From positions 1,041,101 to 1,105,100 of the forward strand of contig JALMQS010000828.1 of the NCBI GenBank assembly GCA_024734495.1: 64,000 nucleotides of DNA, read 5' to 3'. Below are positions 35,519 to 45,891 of this stretch, in pieces. The stretch comes from Forficula auricularia. Lineage: Eukaryota; Arthropoda; Insecta; Dermaptera; Forficulidae. The number at the start of each line of letters is the position of its first letter. Within the stretch, counting starts at the first letter, position 1. The notes beneath the pieces were generated by a model, which saw nothing but the letters and a program-made list of their open reading frames with translations, did not search any database and had not been told where the DNA came from. The translations under genes were made by a program, and so were the position numbers.

Positions 35519-37999
35519 GTAAGTTTAGAGTAATTAGTTTTAACTATAACACAATGCATTAAAGCGCCCCTGGCCTCAAGGCTGCCTCTATCCTCACGGC
35601 AGTCTAATCTTGGAGGAAACACGGAACAACCTTCCTGGTCCGTTTGCGTTCATAGAGCCACCTCAAACCCGTTCTCAAAGACACAAAGAACATATCAGGC
35701 TTCCATTGTGGCAATTGACGAAACTTTAGCCCTCCAATCGACGACTTTACGGAAACACCAAAGATAGAACATGCAACACAGAACCCTGGACCTCGATCAA
35801 TTTAAATCAGATCGAATTGGTCGACTTTCCTCAGAATGCATTCAAAGAGAGAACGAAATGTGTCTTGTCGATTTTAGCTCTCTGTTGGATCCTAGTAGTT
35901 GTAATTGGATCCTAACAACGCGGGCTAATTAACATTAGAGTGGGTCACCTGAGAGCTGGGCACAAATATCCAACAGAGGCCCAAAATGGACAGCACCGCA
36001 TTTGTTCCTCCAAAGAAAGCCCGCAGATTCTAACACGTAAACAAATACCCTCAGCGTTGGCATGGAGTATCCCACCTCCCGATAAATATACTTTAATCTA
36101 ATCCCTATTCTATACTTAAAAACGGGGGTTAATTTTTCTCATAATTTGAATATAAATCTTTTTAAAAAAATTTATTAACCGCAAATTCTGAATCTAATAA
36201 TTCTAAGAACAAAATAGTTTAGAATGTTGTTGTGTCCCTTGACGGGTGAATTGATCCAACAGAGGGCGAGGCGTTGAAGCTGAAAACTCCCTAATAAGAA
36301 AAGAATAACCCGCTGATAACCTACGATCGAATGATACTACGAGTGCTAATTAATTCTTACTTGTTGAAGAAAGCCATCTTTATCCACACCAGCTCCTAGT
36401 TGTTTCAGCAGCTGAAAAGGGAGCTGAAAAATATATCCTAGCTGTGAATATTAGCTATTCTATCGCTAATTATATTTTAATCAAGTGATATTAAAATAAA
36501 AAAAATGAATCAATTTTAATATTTAAGCTAAAATAATCTAAATTATTAAAAAAAACTATTTTGAAAAATATTTTTTTGAATTTATTATTATTATAATATA
36601 TCGATAGTACTTATGGTAAATCTCAAGAAAGTTGAATAAGATTCAATTTAAATGATCTAAATTTACAATATGATTTTATTATATATGTAATAATTATTAT
36701 ACTGTCTATATAAATTTAAAGAGAGAATGTTTTGAAAATATTAATATTTAGTGTTGCCAGTCCAAGTATAATATTGTACTAAATCTAGAAACGTTATTCA
36801 AATCTACCACATTTTTTATTATTATCGTTTTCTAAAATTACTAAGTGTGGACAAGTTTAATGTTAAATCATTTCAAAAATTTGAGTTAAAATGTAAAAAA
36901 AAAATTTTTTATCTGAATAAATATTTCACGCTATAGTTTAAATGATGAGTCCTCCACACAGGGTAGCCAATTTTGGTCCTGATTATTATTTTTGGTAATA
37001 GGGACGATTCCCGAGGGGTGGGGGGATGATTACAATCATTCTGACACTTAACAAAAATTATCCATGACAACTCGGATTTAGTGATGACATTTTCTCGTGA
37101 TTTCATTAAACAGTTTTTTGCGGAGATTGAGCTCTAGTACGTTTTTTGAAAATTTAATACTTTTTAAGTTAAGTTTACAGTAGGAACTCGTTAAGTTACA
37201 GAGCTAACAACAGTATTAATATTTCAAAATTCTACAATAAAAAAGATTAATTGAGGGATCCTGAAAAAGAACGTCCCAATGAATCTATATTTTTATATAA
37301 AAAACTGTTTCCCCAAAAGAAAAATCAAAGATAAACGCCATGCTTATAAATTTTTATACTCATGTTAAGAAGCACTGATGACCAGAAGTGAAGTTAAGAA
37401 GAAAATGAAGCCATCAATCAGAAGTTTCATGAAGAGATGGCATGAAAAAATAGAGAAAAAATATAATTAGAAACCTATTGAATAATTTCATAAAACTCCA
37501 TCAAAGCTTAAATTATTATTTAGCTTTAAAAATATTAATCAAGATTTAATGGGTAGAAGATTCGACTTAAGAAAATAATAGATAAAATACTTTCAAATCA
37601 TCCCGTTTATAGTTTTAAAATATTATTTTATTACTTATTTATTTTTATTTATTTGACCTAAAGGTTAACACTTTGGTCATTAAAAATTTTTACCGTTGAA
37701 TGAAATAAGATCAAAAACTCTCCCTTAAATTCTCATTTATTTTCATATAAATTAATAAAAAGTGAAATGGAAATTGGTTTACCTTCTCGGAGCCGATATG
37801 TATTTTCTCGCAGATCCAATTCTTGAGGTTCACATGAACTTTGCAGATGATAATTATTCCTAAAAAAAAAATAATAATAAGATTTTTTTTCACTCCCTTC
37901 CTGGCTTTTTGTCTGAACTAATAATAAGATTTGCAATTTATTAGATTATTAAATGACTATTTTATTAATAAAACAAAATATTTTTCTAAAGAATCAATT
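35519..37999. other. Less AT-rich island then AT-rich spacer
   Basis: From 35.52 to about 36.12 kb base composition is balanced, with many stops in all frames; it looks like a decayed element or pseudogene that I cannot classify. From 36.4 kb on the DNA is ordinary AT-rich spacer. The minus-strand frames at 36.9 and 37.7-37.9 kb are low-complexity shadows. Confidence 0.35.
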
Positions 38000-38095
38000 C
38001 CCAGGTAACCACAATATCCTAAGAATATTCTAAGGATATTCTAAGGACATTTAAATCTTCTTAGAATATTCTGAGGATATTGTGTGTTACCTGGG
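38000..38095. repeat. 96-bp palindromic MITE
   Basis: CCCAGGTAACCACAATATCC at the left is matched by GGATATTGTGTGTTACCTGG at the right, and the interior repeats ATATTCTAAGGAT in both directions, so almost the whole element is one imperfect palindrome. No unambiguous target duplication is visible. It is probably a small DNA-transposon derivative. Confidence 0.75.
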
Positions 38096-39962
38096 TTCTT
38101 AAATTTGCGTACCTCCTTGAAGATATAATACTTATTCAAAATTCTACCAAGTACCTATACTTTTTTTAAGGGCCCAGTTATAGAAGCTCGCACGGGGCGC
38201 ATAAAAGGCTAGTTAATGCACTGCGTAACTACCAAATTTCAAATAACTAGTTCAAAGCAGTTTGGTTACAAAAAAATTGCCAAACCACTAACATTTTTAC
38301 ATTTGTTTGAACAACTTCAATAAATCTTTAAGTAGATCATAAACAGAAATGATATGGCTGTCATTAGCCGAGATAGAGATATTGTCCTATACTCCGATTA
38401 AAACTTCCGACTGTTTCTTTTTTTAACTGTATTTAGGTAATTAAAGTCCCTTTATTTCCAGCTATTGTCCCTCTCACTTTTTTCACGTGCTAAAGAAAGA
38501 GTGACCGGATAGGATCCAGATTACTACATTTGATATGAGAAATTAAATATTAAAAAATAAAAGCTTTGAAGAATGAGGAGTGAACCGGATGGGTGCAAAG
38601 TGAAAGTGAAATAAAGATCATCATCATCATTTCAGTATGTGTGAATGTGACTAAATATATACGCATAAAGGAACTACTCTATTATTATTATTTTTTTATT
38701 CGACAGAGCTTCTCAATTTCTCAACATTTCAATATTTACTCGTAAAATACAACTCTTCGCTCAATCAATATTTGAATTCCATGGGAAAATCAAATGATTA
38801 AAAAAATTCTATAATATCAATTTTAAATGCTTAAAAAATATTATTATAAGACTTATATAGTAGATAATAGTATAATTTATATTAGTAGACTATAAATAAA
38901 TAAATAATAAATATTTAGAATTTTCAGTTTGATATTTAGTACTCTTGAATGAGTGAGAGTTAAGAGAAAACTGAAAACCCATCTTAATTAATTAAGATTT
39001 AATTAAAGATAAAAAGTGGTCAAGTGTGAGTGGGCACATACACACTAATTATCCCGTATTTATATGCAGAAAAATACTATCTATCTGAAAATTCGAATTT
39101 GAATTTCAAAACCTTAGGATAGCGCCTCTAGCCGACATTCTAGGAACTTAGTTCATCATAATGGTTAAGAAATTCATTCATAGAGAGCAGGATGCCCCTC
39201 GGTTTTTCAAATATTTTTAATTCAAATATTCATACAAAATATTTGCTCACAAAAATCCTTCTCATCCTAAATAAAAGTGTGTAAGGAAAGTTACGTAGCC
39301 ATTTCCCTAATTAAAAAAATTTATAATGTTAACCAAATTGTTTTAAGCCTTGGCAAGTTTTAGAACAAATATTTAGCAGATATATTAGAAGACAAAAATT
39401 CAGAAAAAATATTTTTGACTTTTCATGACAGTAAACATACTTAGATATACATATATAAAAAAATTACCAAAATTATAAAAATTGGTGAAAATTTAAATTC
39501 GAATAAATGAACCGTTTTTTCAAAACTATTCAAACGCTTTTGATGAATTTTTTTGAAACTTTTAGCATTTTTTGTTTAACTCAGGACCAGCACTGAACGA
39601 GTGTGCTAACGCTATCTCCACTATAATTTACCATTAAGTAAAACTGAAAATTATGATCATTGTTTATTAAGAATTTAAGCATTTTGGAAAAAATGAATAA
39701 AATATAGGATTTAGGTCAAGAATTTTTACTTTCCTTGAATACAAGTGTTTTAACAAATTCTGGCCCATTTTTTCCCAAATAAATAAATGTTTACACATTT
39801 TTTTAAATTTATGTATCACAAGTGTTTTCAAGCTATGGAAAAACACAAAAATAACTAAAATTCTGAAAATGTATTTTCAGCTTTTCATGCGTAACAGATA
39901 ATATCAAAAGTTAATTTTTTTGCAACGAAATTTTCTCTGGAGAGAGACGGACTGGTAGAAAT
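38096..39962. other. Non-coding AT-rich DNA
   Basis: Nothing coding is seen. A string at 39.12 kb (AGCGCCTCTAG, then AAATTCATTCATAGAG) reappears at about 40.99-41.06 kb (GGCGCCTCTAG, AAATTCATTCATAGAG), suggesting a diverged repeat on either side of the fold-backs. Confidence 0.4.
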
Positions 39963-40058
39963 TTTAATTGAAAGTAATGGAAGGTAGCTCAGGTAGGAGG
40001 AAAGAAAAATTAACACATATAAAATAAGGTGAATTTATTGAATCCTTCCTCCTTTCCT

Positions 40059-40106
40059 TTCAAACCGACGTTTCGGAGATTTTTCCCTCCTTCTTCAGGG
40101 TTTCAA
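40059..40106 (-). ncRNA. Hammerhead ribozyme motif (left arm)
   Basis: Minus strand: AAACC (stem I, 5' side), CTGAAGA core, stem II GGAG...CTCC, GAAA, palindromic ACGT stem III with C at the cleavage position (GAAACGTC), then GGTTT (stem I, 3' side). Every invariant core position of the hammerhead consensus that I know is present. Stem III is minimal, so cleavage would probably require a dimer or a stabilised context. Confidence 0.7.
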
Positions 40107-40162
40107 AGGGTCAATGAATGAAACAAATAAAATGTTTCCTTCTTCTCTCATTCATTGACCCT

Positions 40163-40210
40163 TTGAAACCCTGAAGAAGGAGGAAAAATCCTCCGAAACG
40201 TCGGTTTGAA
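40163..40210 (+). ncRNA. Hammerhead ribozyme motif (right arm)
   Basis: Plus strand: GAAACC, CTGAAGA, stem II GGAGG-AAAAAT-CCTCC, GAAACGTC, GGTTTG. Stem I has five pairs (AAACC with GGTTT), stem II five pairs. It is the inverted partner of the motif at 40059-40106 and has the stronger stem II. Confidence 0.75.
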
Positions 40211-40315
40211 AGGAAAGGAGGAAGGATTCCAATAAATTACACCTTATTTTATATGTGTTAATTTTTCTTTCCTCACTACCTCTGGGCTGCCTTCCATTAC
40301 TTTCAATCAAAAGTT

Positions 40316-40922
40316 AATAGTCGGAGAGCCCATGACCCATTTTTCATGAAGTGTTTGATTCAACTAGATATTTCACCTAAAGTTATTAATAGCATAGATG
40401 AGTAGGAATCGGTTGCTTTCCTGATCTGTCTGGGTACTGCTACTACTGCGCATAGGAAAGTTGTAAAAAATATTCGCCAAAAAAAGTGTTTGATTCAAAA
40501 TCCAACAAATACTATTCGACAGTTAGGTTGATTTTAAATTAAAAATTAAGTAAGCCAGTAGCACTTTTAAGGGGCAACACCGAGCCAGACAACCCTAAAG
40601 TTGCATTTTTTTTATTTGAAAAAAAAGCAACTTTAAGGTTGTCTGGCTCAATGTTGCCTCCCTAAACGTGTCTGGCTTAGTTAATTTTTAATTTAAAATC
40701 AACTTAACTGTCGAATAGTATTTGTTGGATTTTGAATCTAATACTTTTTTTGGCGAACATTTTTTTACAACTTTCTCCTATGCGCGCAGTAGCAGCAGTA
40801 CCTCAGGTAGATCAGGAAAACAGCCGATTCCCTACTCATCTATACTATTAATACCTCTAGGTGAAATATCTACTTGAGTCAAACACTTAATGAAAAAATG
40901 GGTCATGGGCTCTTGGACTATA
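40316..40922. repeat. Very long fold-back, arms ~290 bp
   Basis: The left arm begins AATAGTC, then AGAGCCCATGACCCATTTTT, and runs through TGATTCAACTAGATATTTCA, CTACTACTGCGCATAGGAAA, AATCCAACAAATACTATTCG and GCCAGACAACC to a centre near 40.62 kb. The right arm repeats all of this in complement, ending AATGGGTCATGGGCTCT and GACTATAA. The loop is practically a poly-T/poly-A hinge. Arm identity is high despite scattered changes. It abuts the ribozyme fold-back directly on its left. No protein or ribozyme core is seen. The transcript would be one hairpin of nearly 300 bp. Confidence 0.85.
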
Positions 40923-41476
40923 AGAAAAAGAAAAATATTTAAAATCGTGAAATATATCGAAATAGATTCTCTATTTTTTAAATTACCAAGCAAGGCGCCT
41001 CTAGTGACATGTTATGAATTTATTCTATTCACCTATTTTGAAAATTCATTCATAGAGGGCAGAATATATGTATATTATTTTTTTAATTTAAATTTTCATT
41101 TTATGATTCAAAATGATAAAATATTTGTTTTCTGATTTTTTTAGATAGCAAAGAAGTTTTTACATATTTATATAGTTGGGGAATAACAAAAAGCTCAATA
41201 TAGATTCTATGGAGATATTTTGATATGATAATAAAGCGACAGATTCGTAATACTGCCCAGGGCACTAAAAGGATGTGTTAGCTATACCAAACTCTTGAAT
41301 GACTCATTAGTATTCGAAATTCAGTCATTAGCTATTATCATAATGTATTTTGTGGTATATAAAATGTGATTATATACATTACATAAAAATTATCTGGTTA
41401 AAAACAAATAAATATAAATAAATATTAAAGTTTAAATTTTTATTTAAATCATACATGATTACTTTATAATTATTTA

Positions 41477-42448
41477 TTGAAACAAATAATTACAATTTTA
41501 ATACGACGTTTCGATCGACTTATTCTGCGATCGTTCTCAAGTATGAGTACCCTAACACTATGGCTGAGATACGTAGATGATATCCTCCTAATTTGGCCTC
41601 ATGGAATGGAATCCTTGCTCAGTTTCGTCCAATTCACAAATAACATTCACCCCAAAATTAAAGTATCAATGGAACTAGAAAGTGAGAACAAATTACCCTT
41701 TCTAGATGTGTTAATTGAAAAAGTAGGCAACAAATTAAAATTTGATGTCTACCGAAAATCAACACACACCAACAGATACCTGCACGCCGATTCCCACCAT
41801 CACCCAAGCCAATTATTCGGAATCATAAAGTCCCTGCATCATCGTGCCAAAGTTATATGCTCAAAAGAAAATCTACCAAAAGAAAAACAAAGGCTAAATA
41901 TAGCCTTTGAAGCCAATGGATTTTCAAAAAACCAAATTCGGAAAGTATTAAGAACCAAAAAACCAAATAAAAAAGATGACGAAATTATAAAAGAACATAT
42001 AACTTTACCTTACATCAAAGGCACAACTAACAGGTTAGGTCAGATATTAAGAAATAACAACTTGAAGGTGACATACAAACCCCACCATCAAATGAAATTC
42101 TTAACATCAAAAATTAAAGACAAAATTAAAAACGAAGCTTGTGGTGTATATAAACTAACATGTGAATGCAATAAAGTATACATTGGGGAAACAAGCAGAA
42201 GCGTGAAGATAAGAATAAGTGAACATGAAAGAGCGACCAGATTAAAACATCCAAATCAATCAGCGGTCGCTGAACACATCCTGAAAACAGGACACAAGAT
42301 TGACCTGGATGAAGTCCAAACGTTGCACACTGAAGACAATTACTGGAAAAGAAAAATAAAAGAAAAAATAGAAATCAAAAAACACCCTAACAATTTAAAC
42401 AGGGACGATGGTTACAATCTAAATGAGATGTGGAACCTGATCTTATAA
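41477..42448 (+). CDS. Penelope-like RT (C-terminal part) plus GIY-YIG endonuclease
   Basis: The frame is intact for 323 codons, but only the part from about residue 28 is element protein; the first residues are translated from the inverted terminal repeat. Residues 31-35 (RYVDD) are the catalytic motif C of the reverse transcriptase, followed by LPFLDVLI and the Penelope-type thumb (SLHHRAK). The fingers and motif A are missing through 5' truncation. The C-terminal third is the GIY-YIG nuclease: GVY at 223-225, YIG at 235-237, then an arginine in SVKIRISEH and a glutamate in HTEDNYWKRKIKE. This endonuclease nicks the target for primed reverse transcription in intact elements. Lacking the front half of the RT, the copy cannot move on its own, yet the frame has no stops. 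Confidence 0.9.
   Translation: MKQIITILIRRFDRLILRSFSSMSTLTLWLRYVDDILLIWPHGMESLLSFVQFTNNIHPKIKVSMELESENKLPFLDVLIEKVGNKLKFDVYRKSTHTNRYLHADSHHHPSQLFGIIKSLHHRAKVICSKENLPKEKQRLNIAFEANGFSKNQIRKVLRTKKPNKKDDEIIKEHITLPYIKGTTNRLGQILRNNNLKVTYKPHHQMKFLTSKIKDKIKNEACGVYKLTCECNKVYIGETSRSVKIRISEHERATRLKHPNQSAVAEHILKTGHKIDLDEVQTLHTEDNYWKRKIKEKIEIKKHPNNLNRDDGYNLNEMWNLIL
41500..41550 (-). ncRNA. Hammerhead-like motif with altered core (5' terminus)
   Basis: Minus strand: ATAC, TTGAGAAC, stem II GATCG...CGATC, GAAACGTC, GTAT. Stem I (ATAC with GTAT), stem II, GAAA and the ACGT stem III are intact, but the CTGANGA box is replaced by CTTGAGAAC. The same altered sequence is in the other terminus, so it is not a random late mutation of one copy. 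Activity is doubtful without testing. Confidence 0.45.
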
Positions 42449-42887
42449 ATTTAATCCAATAATTCCATGTAATCTACCAGATAAGGTAACTTAAGTTATC
42501 AAAAATATTTGGTAAAAAGTAAGTTTAAAGAAATGCTTTTTAGAATTTCTAAAAAACTTTTTAATTATCAAAACATTTTTGAATACCGTGCCAACTTACA
42601 GATGTCAGGGTTGCTAACTTCATGTAAAAATATGTTAATATACAAAATGTACCTTATATTAAAAAATCCAACGATGTAAACTATAACATTCTTGATATAG
42701 TGAATTAATTGTTATGTACTATTATTGCTATTATTATCATTTGATTTGTCAATATAATTTTTTTGCTTTTTATAATCTTTAAAAACATGTAATGCTCAAT
42801 CCGACAGGGGCGCTGATGCCGTCGGTATATTTGGGCTTTGAGCCCAGATAAACATGACTGACTCAGTTAACCTATAATCGGAGTGGG

Positions 42888-42940
42888 TACTCATACTTGA
42901 GAACGATCGCAGAATAAGTCGATCGAAACGTCGTATTAAA
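42888..42940 (+). ncRNA. Hammerhead-like motif with altered core (3' terminus)
   Basis: It is identical in all recognised parts to the inverted copy at 41500-41550: ATAC, CTTGAGAAC region, GATCG/CGATC stem II, GAAACGTC, GTAT. It is placed about 440 bases after the stop codon of the coding frame and in the sense orientation, as expected for a terminal-repeat ribozyme of a Penelope-like element. Confidence 0.5.
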
Positions 42941-43010
42941 ATTGTAATTATTTGTTTCAATAAATAATTATAAAGTAATCATGTGTGATTTAAATAAAAA
43001 TTTAAACTTT

Positions 43011-43924
43011 AATCAAATTAATCACAAAAATAAAAGCTTCAACAGCTTCATTACTAATAAATAAATATTCTTAACTAGGTCGTTTATTTTTTATTATAAT
43101 ACAAAATATAAACAATATTTATTGCTCTTCCTGTTAATAAAATTGTATGATTATATAAATAAAATAGAAGATTTTGAAAAGTAATTTCATACAATTATCC
43201 ATTCATCAACAGTCAGATCATGAAATTCTTATATAAAATTAAAACCTGTTTTGATCAATATCAAGAAACATCACACCCATCTTCCTTACTAGATTCTAAT
43301 TTTTTTAGAAGGGATATTTGTTCTTGAAGCAAGAGTTTGATGATTTTCAAATCGTAAATCACGTTTAAGAATATTCCTTTCAATTTATGATTAAGATGAA
43401 CTTTCTCAAAGAGATCGGGTTTGTGCACTTAGTATTTGATAATTTTTTTTATTATATTATGCAAACCAATAACTCTCTAAGTCATTTCACACTCTTTGTG
43501 TCGTCCTAAGGGTGTATGAAGCGAGGAAGGCCAATTAATATGAAAAGCGGTCCTTAATATACACCCAGTGCACCCTGATAAACAAAAATAAAAAACATAT
43601 TTTTATTGAAAAAACAGGAAAATCCTATTACAAAGATGAAATTTGTATTATATCTGAATTCCGATCTAATTTTGAATTTGAAAAAGTTCTATTCTGACCT
43701 CTATGAATTAGTTAACTAATTACGAGCTAAATTCAGAATATGTCCACCAGATGCCTCTTGATAATTTTTTTTATCTTTCAACCTTGAATTTATTTTTTTA
43801 TTTATTTATTTACAATGCATACAAACATAGGACATAGGACCTTATGTCCCATCTAGAGTTTATACAACAATTTAGTTACAATCTTATATTATTACATGAG
43901 CAATTCTTGTATATATAGAATCAG
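43011..43924. other. Non-coding DNA with possible LINE 3' tail
   Basis: At 43.79-43.86 kb the minus strand reads GGACATAAGGTCCTATGTCC, ATGCATTGTAAATAAATAAA and further AAAT units, the type of tail that follows some arthropod LINEs. No coding part is attached. The rest has only short frames. Confidence 0.35.
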
Positions 43925-44610
43925 GTTCTCGAAAACGGCTCTAATGATTTCGCTAAAAATTGGTGTACTTATCAAGTGTCATGAGTTATTAGTCGTGTAT
44001 AAATTTTAATCCGATTGAAATAAAGGAAGGAGGTGTAAATTAGTCATGTCGCAAAATAAATATTTTAATCGTTCATATCTCGTCTTCGGTAAGTCGCAGA
44101 GTCTTGAAGTTTGAAACTTAAGCAATCTAGAGGCTACAAGAAGTACCACACGATTTTGGCTAAAATAGAAAAATCGGAAGTTGATGTTTACCCTACGTAA
44201 GAATGTACCTCCCTGCGTTCGCAATCATAAATCTTACAGCTATGAAATTTGAAACTTAAGTTCAAAATAGGCCAGAAGGACATCAGCAAGATTTTGGTTG
44301 AAATTGGAACACCGGAAGTGGACATGTACATGAAAGATTTTTCGTTTTTTTTTTTATTTTCTCAAAAACAGCTCTAACGATTTTGTTTAAAATTGGTGTA
44401 CTTATCAAATGTCATTAGTTACTAGTCGTGTATAAATTCTAACTTATTGAAAGAAAGGAGATATAAATTAGGAGTGTCGTAAAATAAATATTTTAATCAT
44501 TCATATCTCGCCTTCGCTAAGTCGCAGATCCTTGAAATTTGAAACTTTTTAAGCTATTTAGAGGCAAAAAGTTATCGAGAATCGTTCGATGCGCCAGGGA
44601 CCAGAGAGTA
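43925..44610 (+). repeat. Two Rep-B copies in tandem
   Basis: Copy one starts near CTCGAAAACGGCTCTAATG (43.93 kb), copy two near CTCAAAAACAGCTCTAACG (44.36 kb). Both pass through TTGGTGTACTTATCAA, a CGTGTATAAATT string, TAAATATTTTAATC and TCATATCTCG. Between them lies a further degenerate half-unit (GAAATTTGAAACTTAAG). Copy two ends in the TCGAGAATCGTTCGATGCGCC hairpin region, the counterpart of the CCGAGCATCGCTCGG hairpin at 14.4 kb. The minus-strand 72-codon frame across copy one is a shadow. Confidence 0.7.
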
Positions 44611-45022
44611 TAGAGAGATGCAACTCAATGTTAAAGGCGGTTCCAATTTTTATGGTGACGTCACAAGCCGGCAGCGGGCAGCCATTAGTCGGGAAAGAAA
44701 AAGGCGGGAAATAGCATTAGTATTAGGAATCCATGGCTGTCGATTATTATTATGTAGTAGTATTATTATTATTATTAAGAATAGCAATCCAGAATGGAAT
44801 TATTTTTTTGAGTAATTTTAAAATTAGAAAAAAAACTATTTCTTAAAATAAAATTATGAGAAAAGGGGAGATATGAAATAAAACTATAAATAAATATAAT
44901 TATTTTTATTATTTTAATATAAAATTCAGATACAAAATTTTAACAAATTGAAAAAAAAAAACATTTATAACAAATTAAAAAAAAATCTTGTCATGATGTC
45001 TTGCTGGATATCTGAAAAAAAA
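44611..45022. other. Non-coding spacer before the LTR unit
   Basis: A less AT-rich stretch (44.62-44.75 kb) contains GGTGACGTCACAAG and an ATT microsatellite follows. I see no gene. A purine run GAGAAAAGGGGAGA near 44.86 kb resembles the polypurine tract at 47.85 kb, possibly a coincidence. Confidence 0.4.
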
Positions 45023-45637
45023 ATATATATATATATATAAGTATATATTAAATAAACATAACTAGAAATTATAGTTGATTCTTCAACTTTGGCTAATGGA
45101 TTAAATAATTTAAGATAATAGCAATAATATTAATAAAGGCCAGTCTCCATTAATAAAAAGCAGCGGCGACGGGCCTAAAAGAAAATTAATATTTGTTAAA
45201 AAGTTTTAAATCTACATAATATTAGTATGTCATATTAGCCAATCCATTACTCAGCGAAAACCACGAGAAGGTATTGAAGAAGTTTCGCCAGGAACACCGT
45301 GGAATGGATATACCGAAAAAATGAATTTTTACAAGTATTAAAAATTCATTTTAAGATATAAGGATTAGGATAATATAGGTCAGATAAAGCAGGAAATAGA
45401 AAAATTAATTAAAGAAGCATTAAATAAAAACAGTAGAAAAATTGAAAGGAAAAGATAGTATAAGAATTAGAAGGAAACTACAAAAAAAAAATTCAACAAA
45501 GTCTGTTCAACAAAAAAGTCATAAAAAAATAAAATCTATTGCCCCCTAAGAATATTCATTCTTCTAATAAAAATTTTATTTCTCATAATTTGTTTTACTT
45601 CCGGTTTTCAATTTTTACAAATCGGTATATAAATATT
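45023..45637 (+). repeat. ~615-bp repeat, upstream copy (LTR-unit leader)
   Basis: This copy begins in a TA microsatellite, continues AAGTATATATTAAATAAACA and CTTCAACTTTGGCTAATGG, and ends at CGGTATATAAATATT. It matches 48461-49081 almost base for base; differences are single bases and homopolymer lengths. It precedes the gag-protease frame. It contains an AATAAA string near its start and a TATA-like element at its end. It may be terminal-repeat end plus leader of the element, or part of a very long, 5'-truncated LTR. I cannot place the primer-binding site. Confidence 0.8.
45624..45637 (+). promoter_or_regulatory. TATA-like element upstream of gag
   Basis: GGTATATAAATATT lies about 260 bases before the gag ATG and directly where the two ~615-bp copies diverge. 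Downstream the base composition turns GC-rich (CAGCAGCAGCAG, GACGACG), as in transcribed leaders. An intron-donor-like GAG|GTAAGAG occurs at 45818-45825. This is inference from sequence only. Confidence 0.35.
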
Positions 45638-45891
45638 CGAGCGAAGGCAGGCGACGTAGCAGGCAGCAGCAGCAGTTTCTCATCGTGATTGAAGCTGATC
45701 GAACGAAGAAGCCAAGACAACACGACGACGGTAGTGCACACTCGGCGGGATAACAGCCGTCAACCAGGCCACCCACAGGAGTAGCAGCAGGGACACACGA
45801 CGAAGAATTAACTAACGAGGTAAGAGCCGACAATCCCACCGCACACCTACACACCTATCCCTCTTATCAGTTATAAGACCACTATACAGTC

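Larger units (their letters stand above)
39963..40316. mobile_element. Fold-back with head-to-head hammerhead pair
   Basis: Arms of about 140 bases, from TTGAAAGTAATGGAAGG through AGGAAAGAAAAATTAACACA and TATAAAATAAGGT, are repeated in inverted orientation, ending TTACTTTCAATCAAAAG. Each arm ends inward in a hammerhead motif, minus strand in the left arm and plus strand in the right arm. The loop between them is about 60 bases (ATGAATGAAACAAATAAAAT and flanks). The end strings GGAAGGYAGCYCAG and GAGAGACGGACTGGTAGA link it to 265-345 and 53.79 kb. It has no coding capacity. Confidence 0.85.
41427..43010 (+). mobile_element. 5'-truncated Penelope-like element with inverted termini
   Basis: About 125 bases are inverted at the two ends (41427-41552 and 42885-43010; AAAGTTTAAATTTTTATTTA and complement), framing the coding frame described next. 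Penelope-like elements are known for such terminal-repeat pieces in inverted orientation at truncated 5' ends. Both termini carry the string CTTGAGAACGATCG with GATCGAAACGTC, a hammerhead relative. The 3' non-coding region (42449-42884) is AT-rich. The two termini are almost identical, with only a few differences, so the insertion looks fairly young. I found no target duplication. Confidence 0.85.

Noticed and set aside
45615..45854. Cysteine-rich minus-strand frame upstream of gag
   Set aside because: Antisense of the GC-rich leader with CAG repeats; no signal peptide or family pattern.
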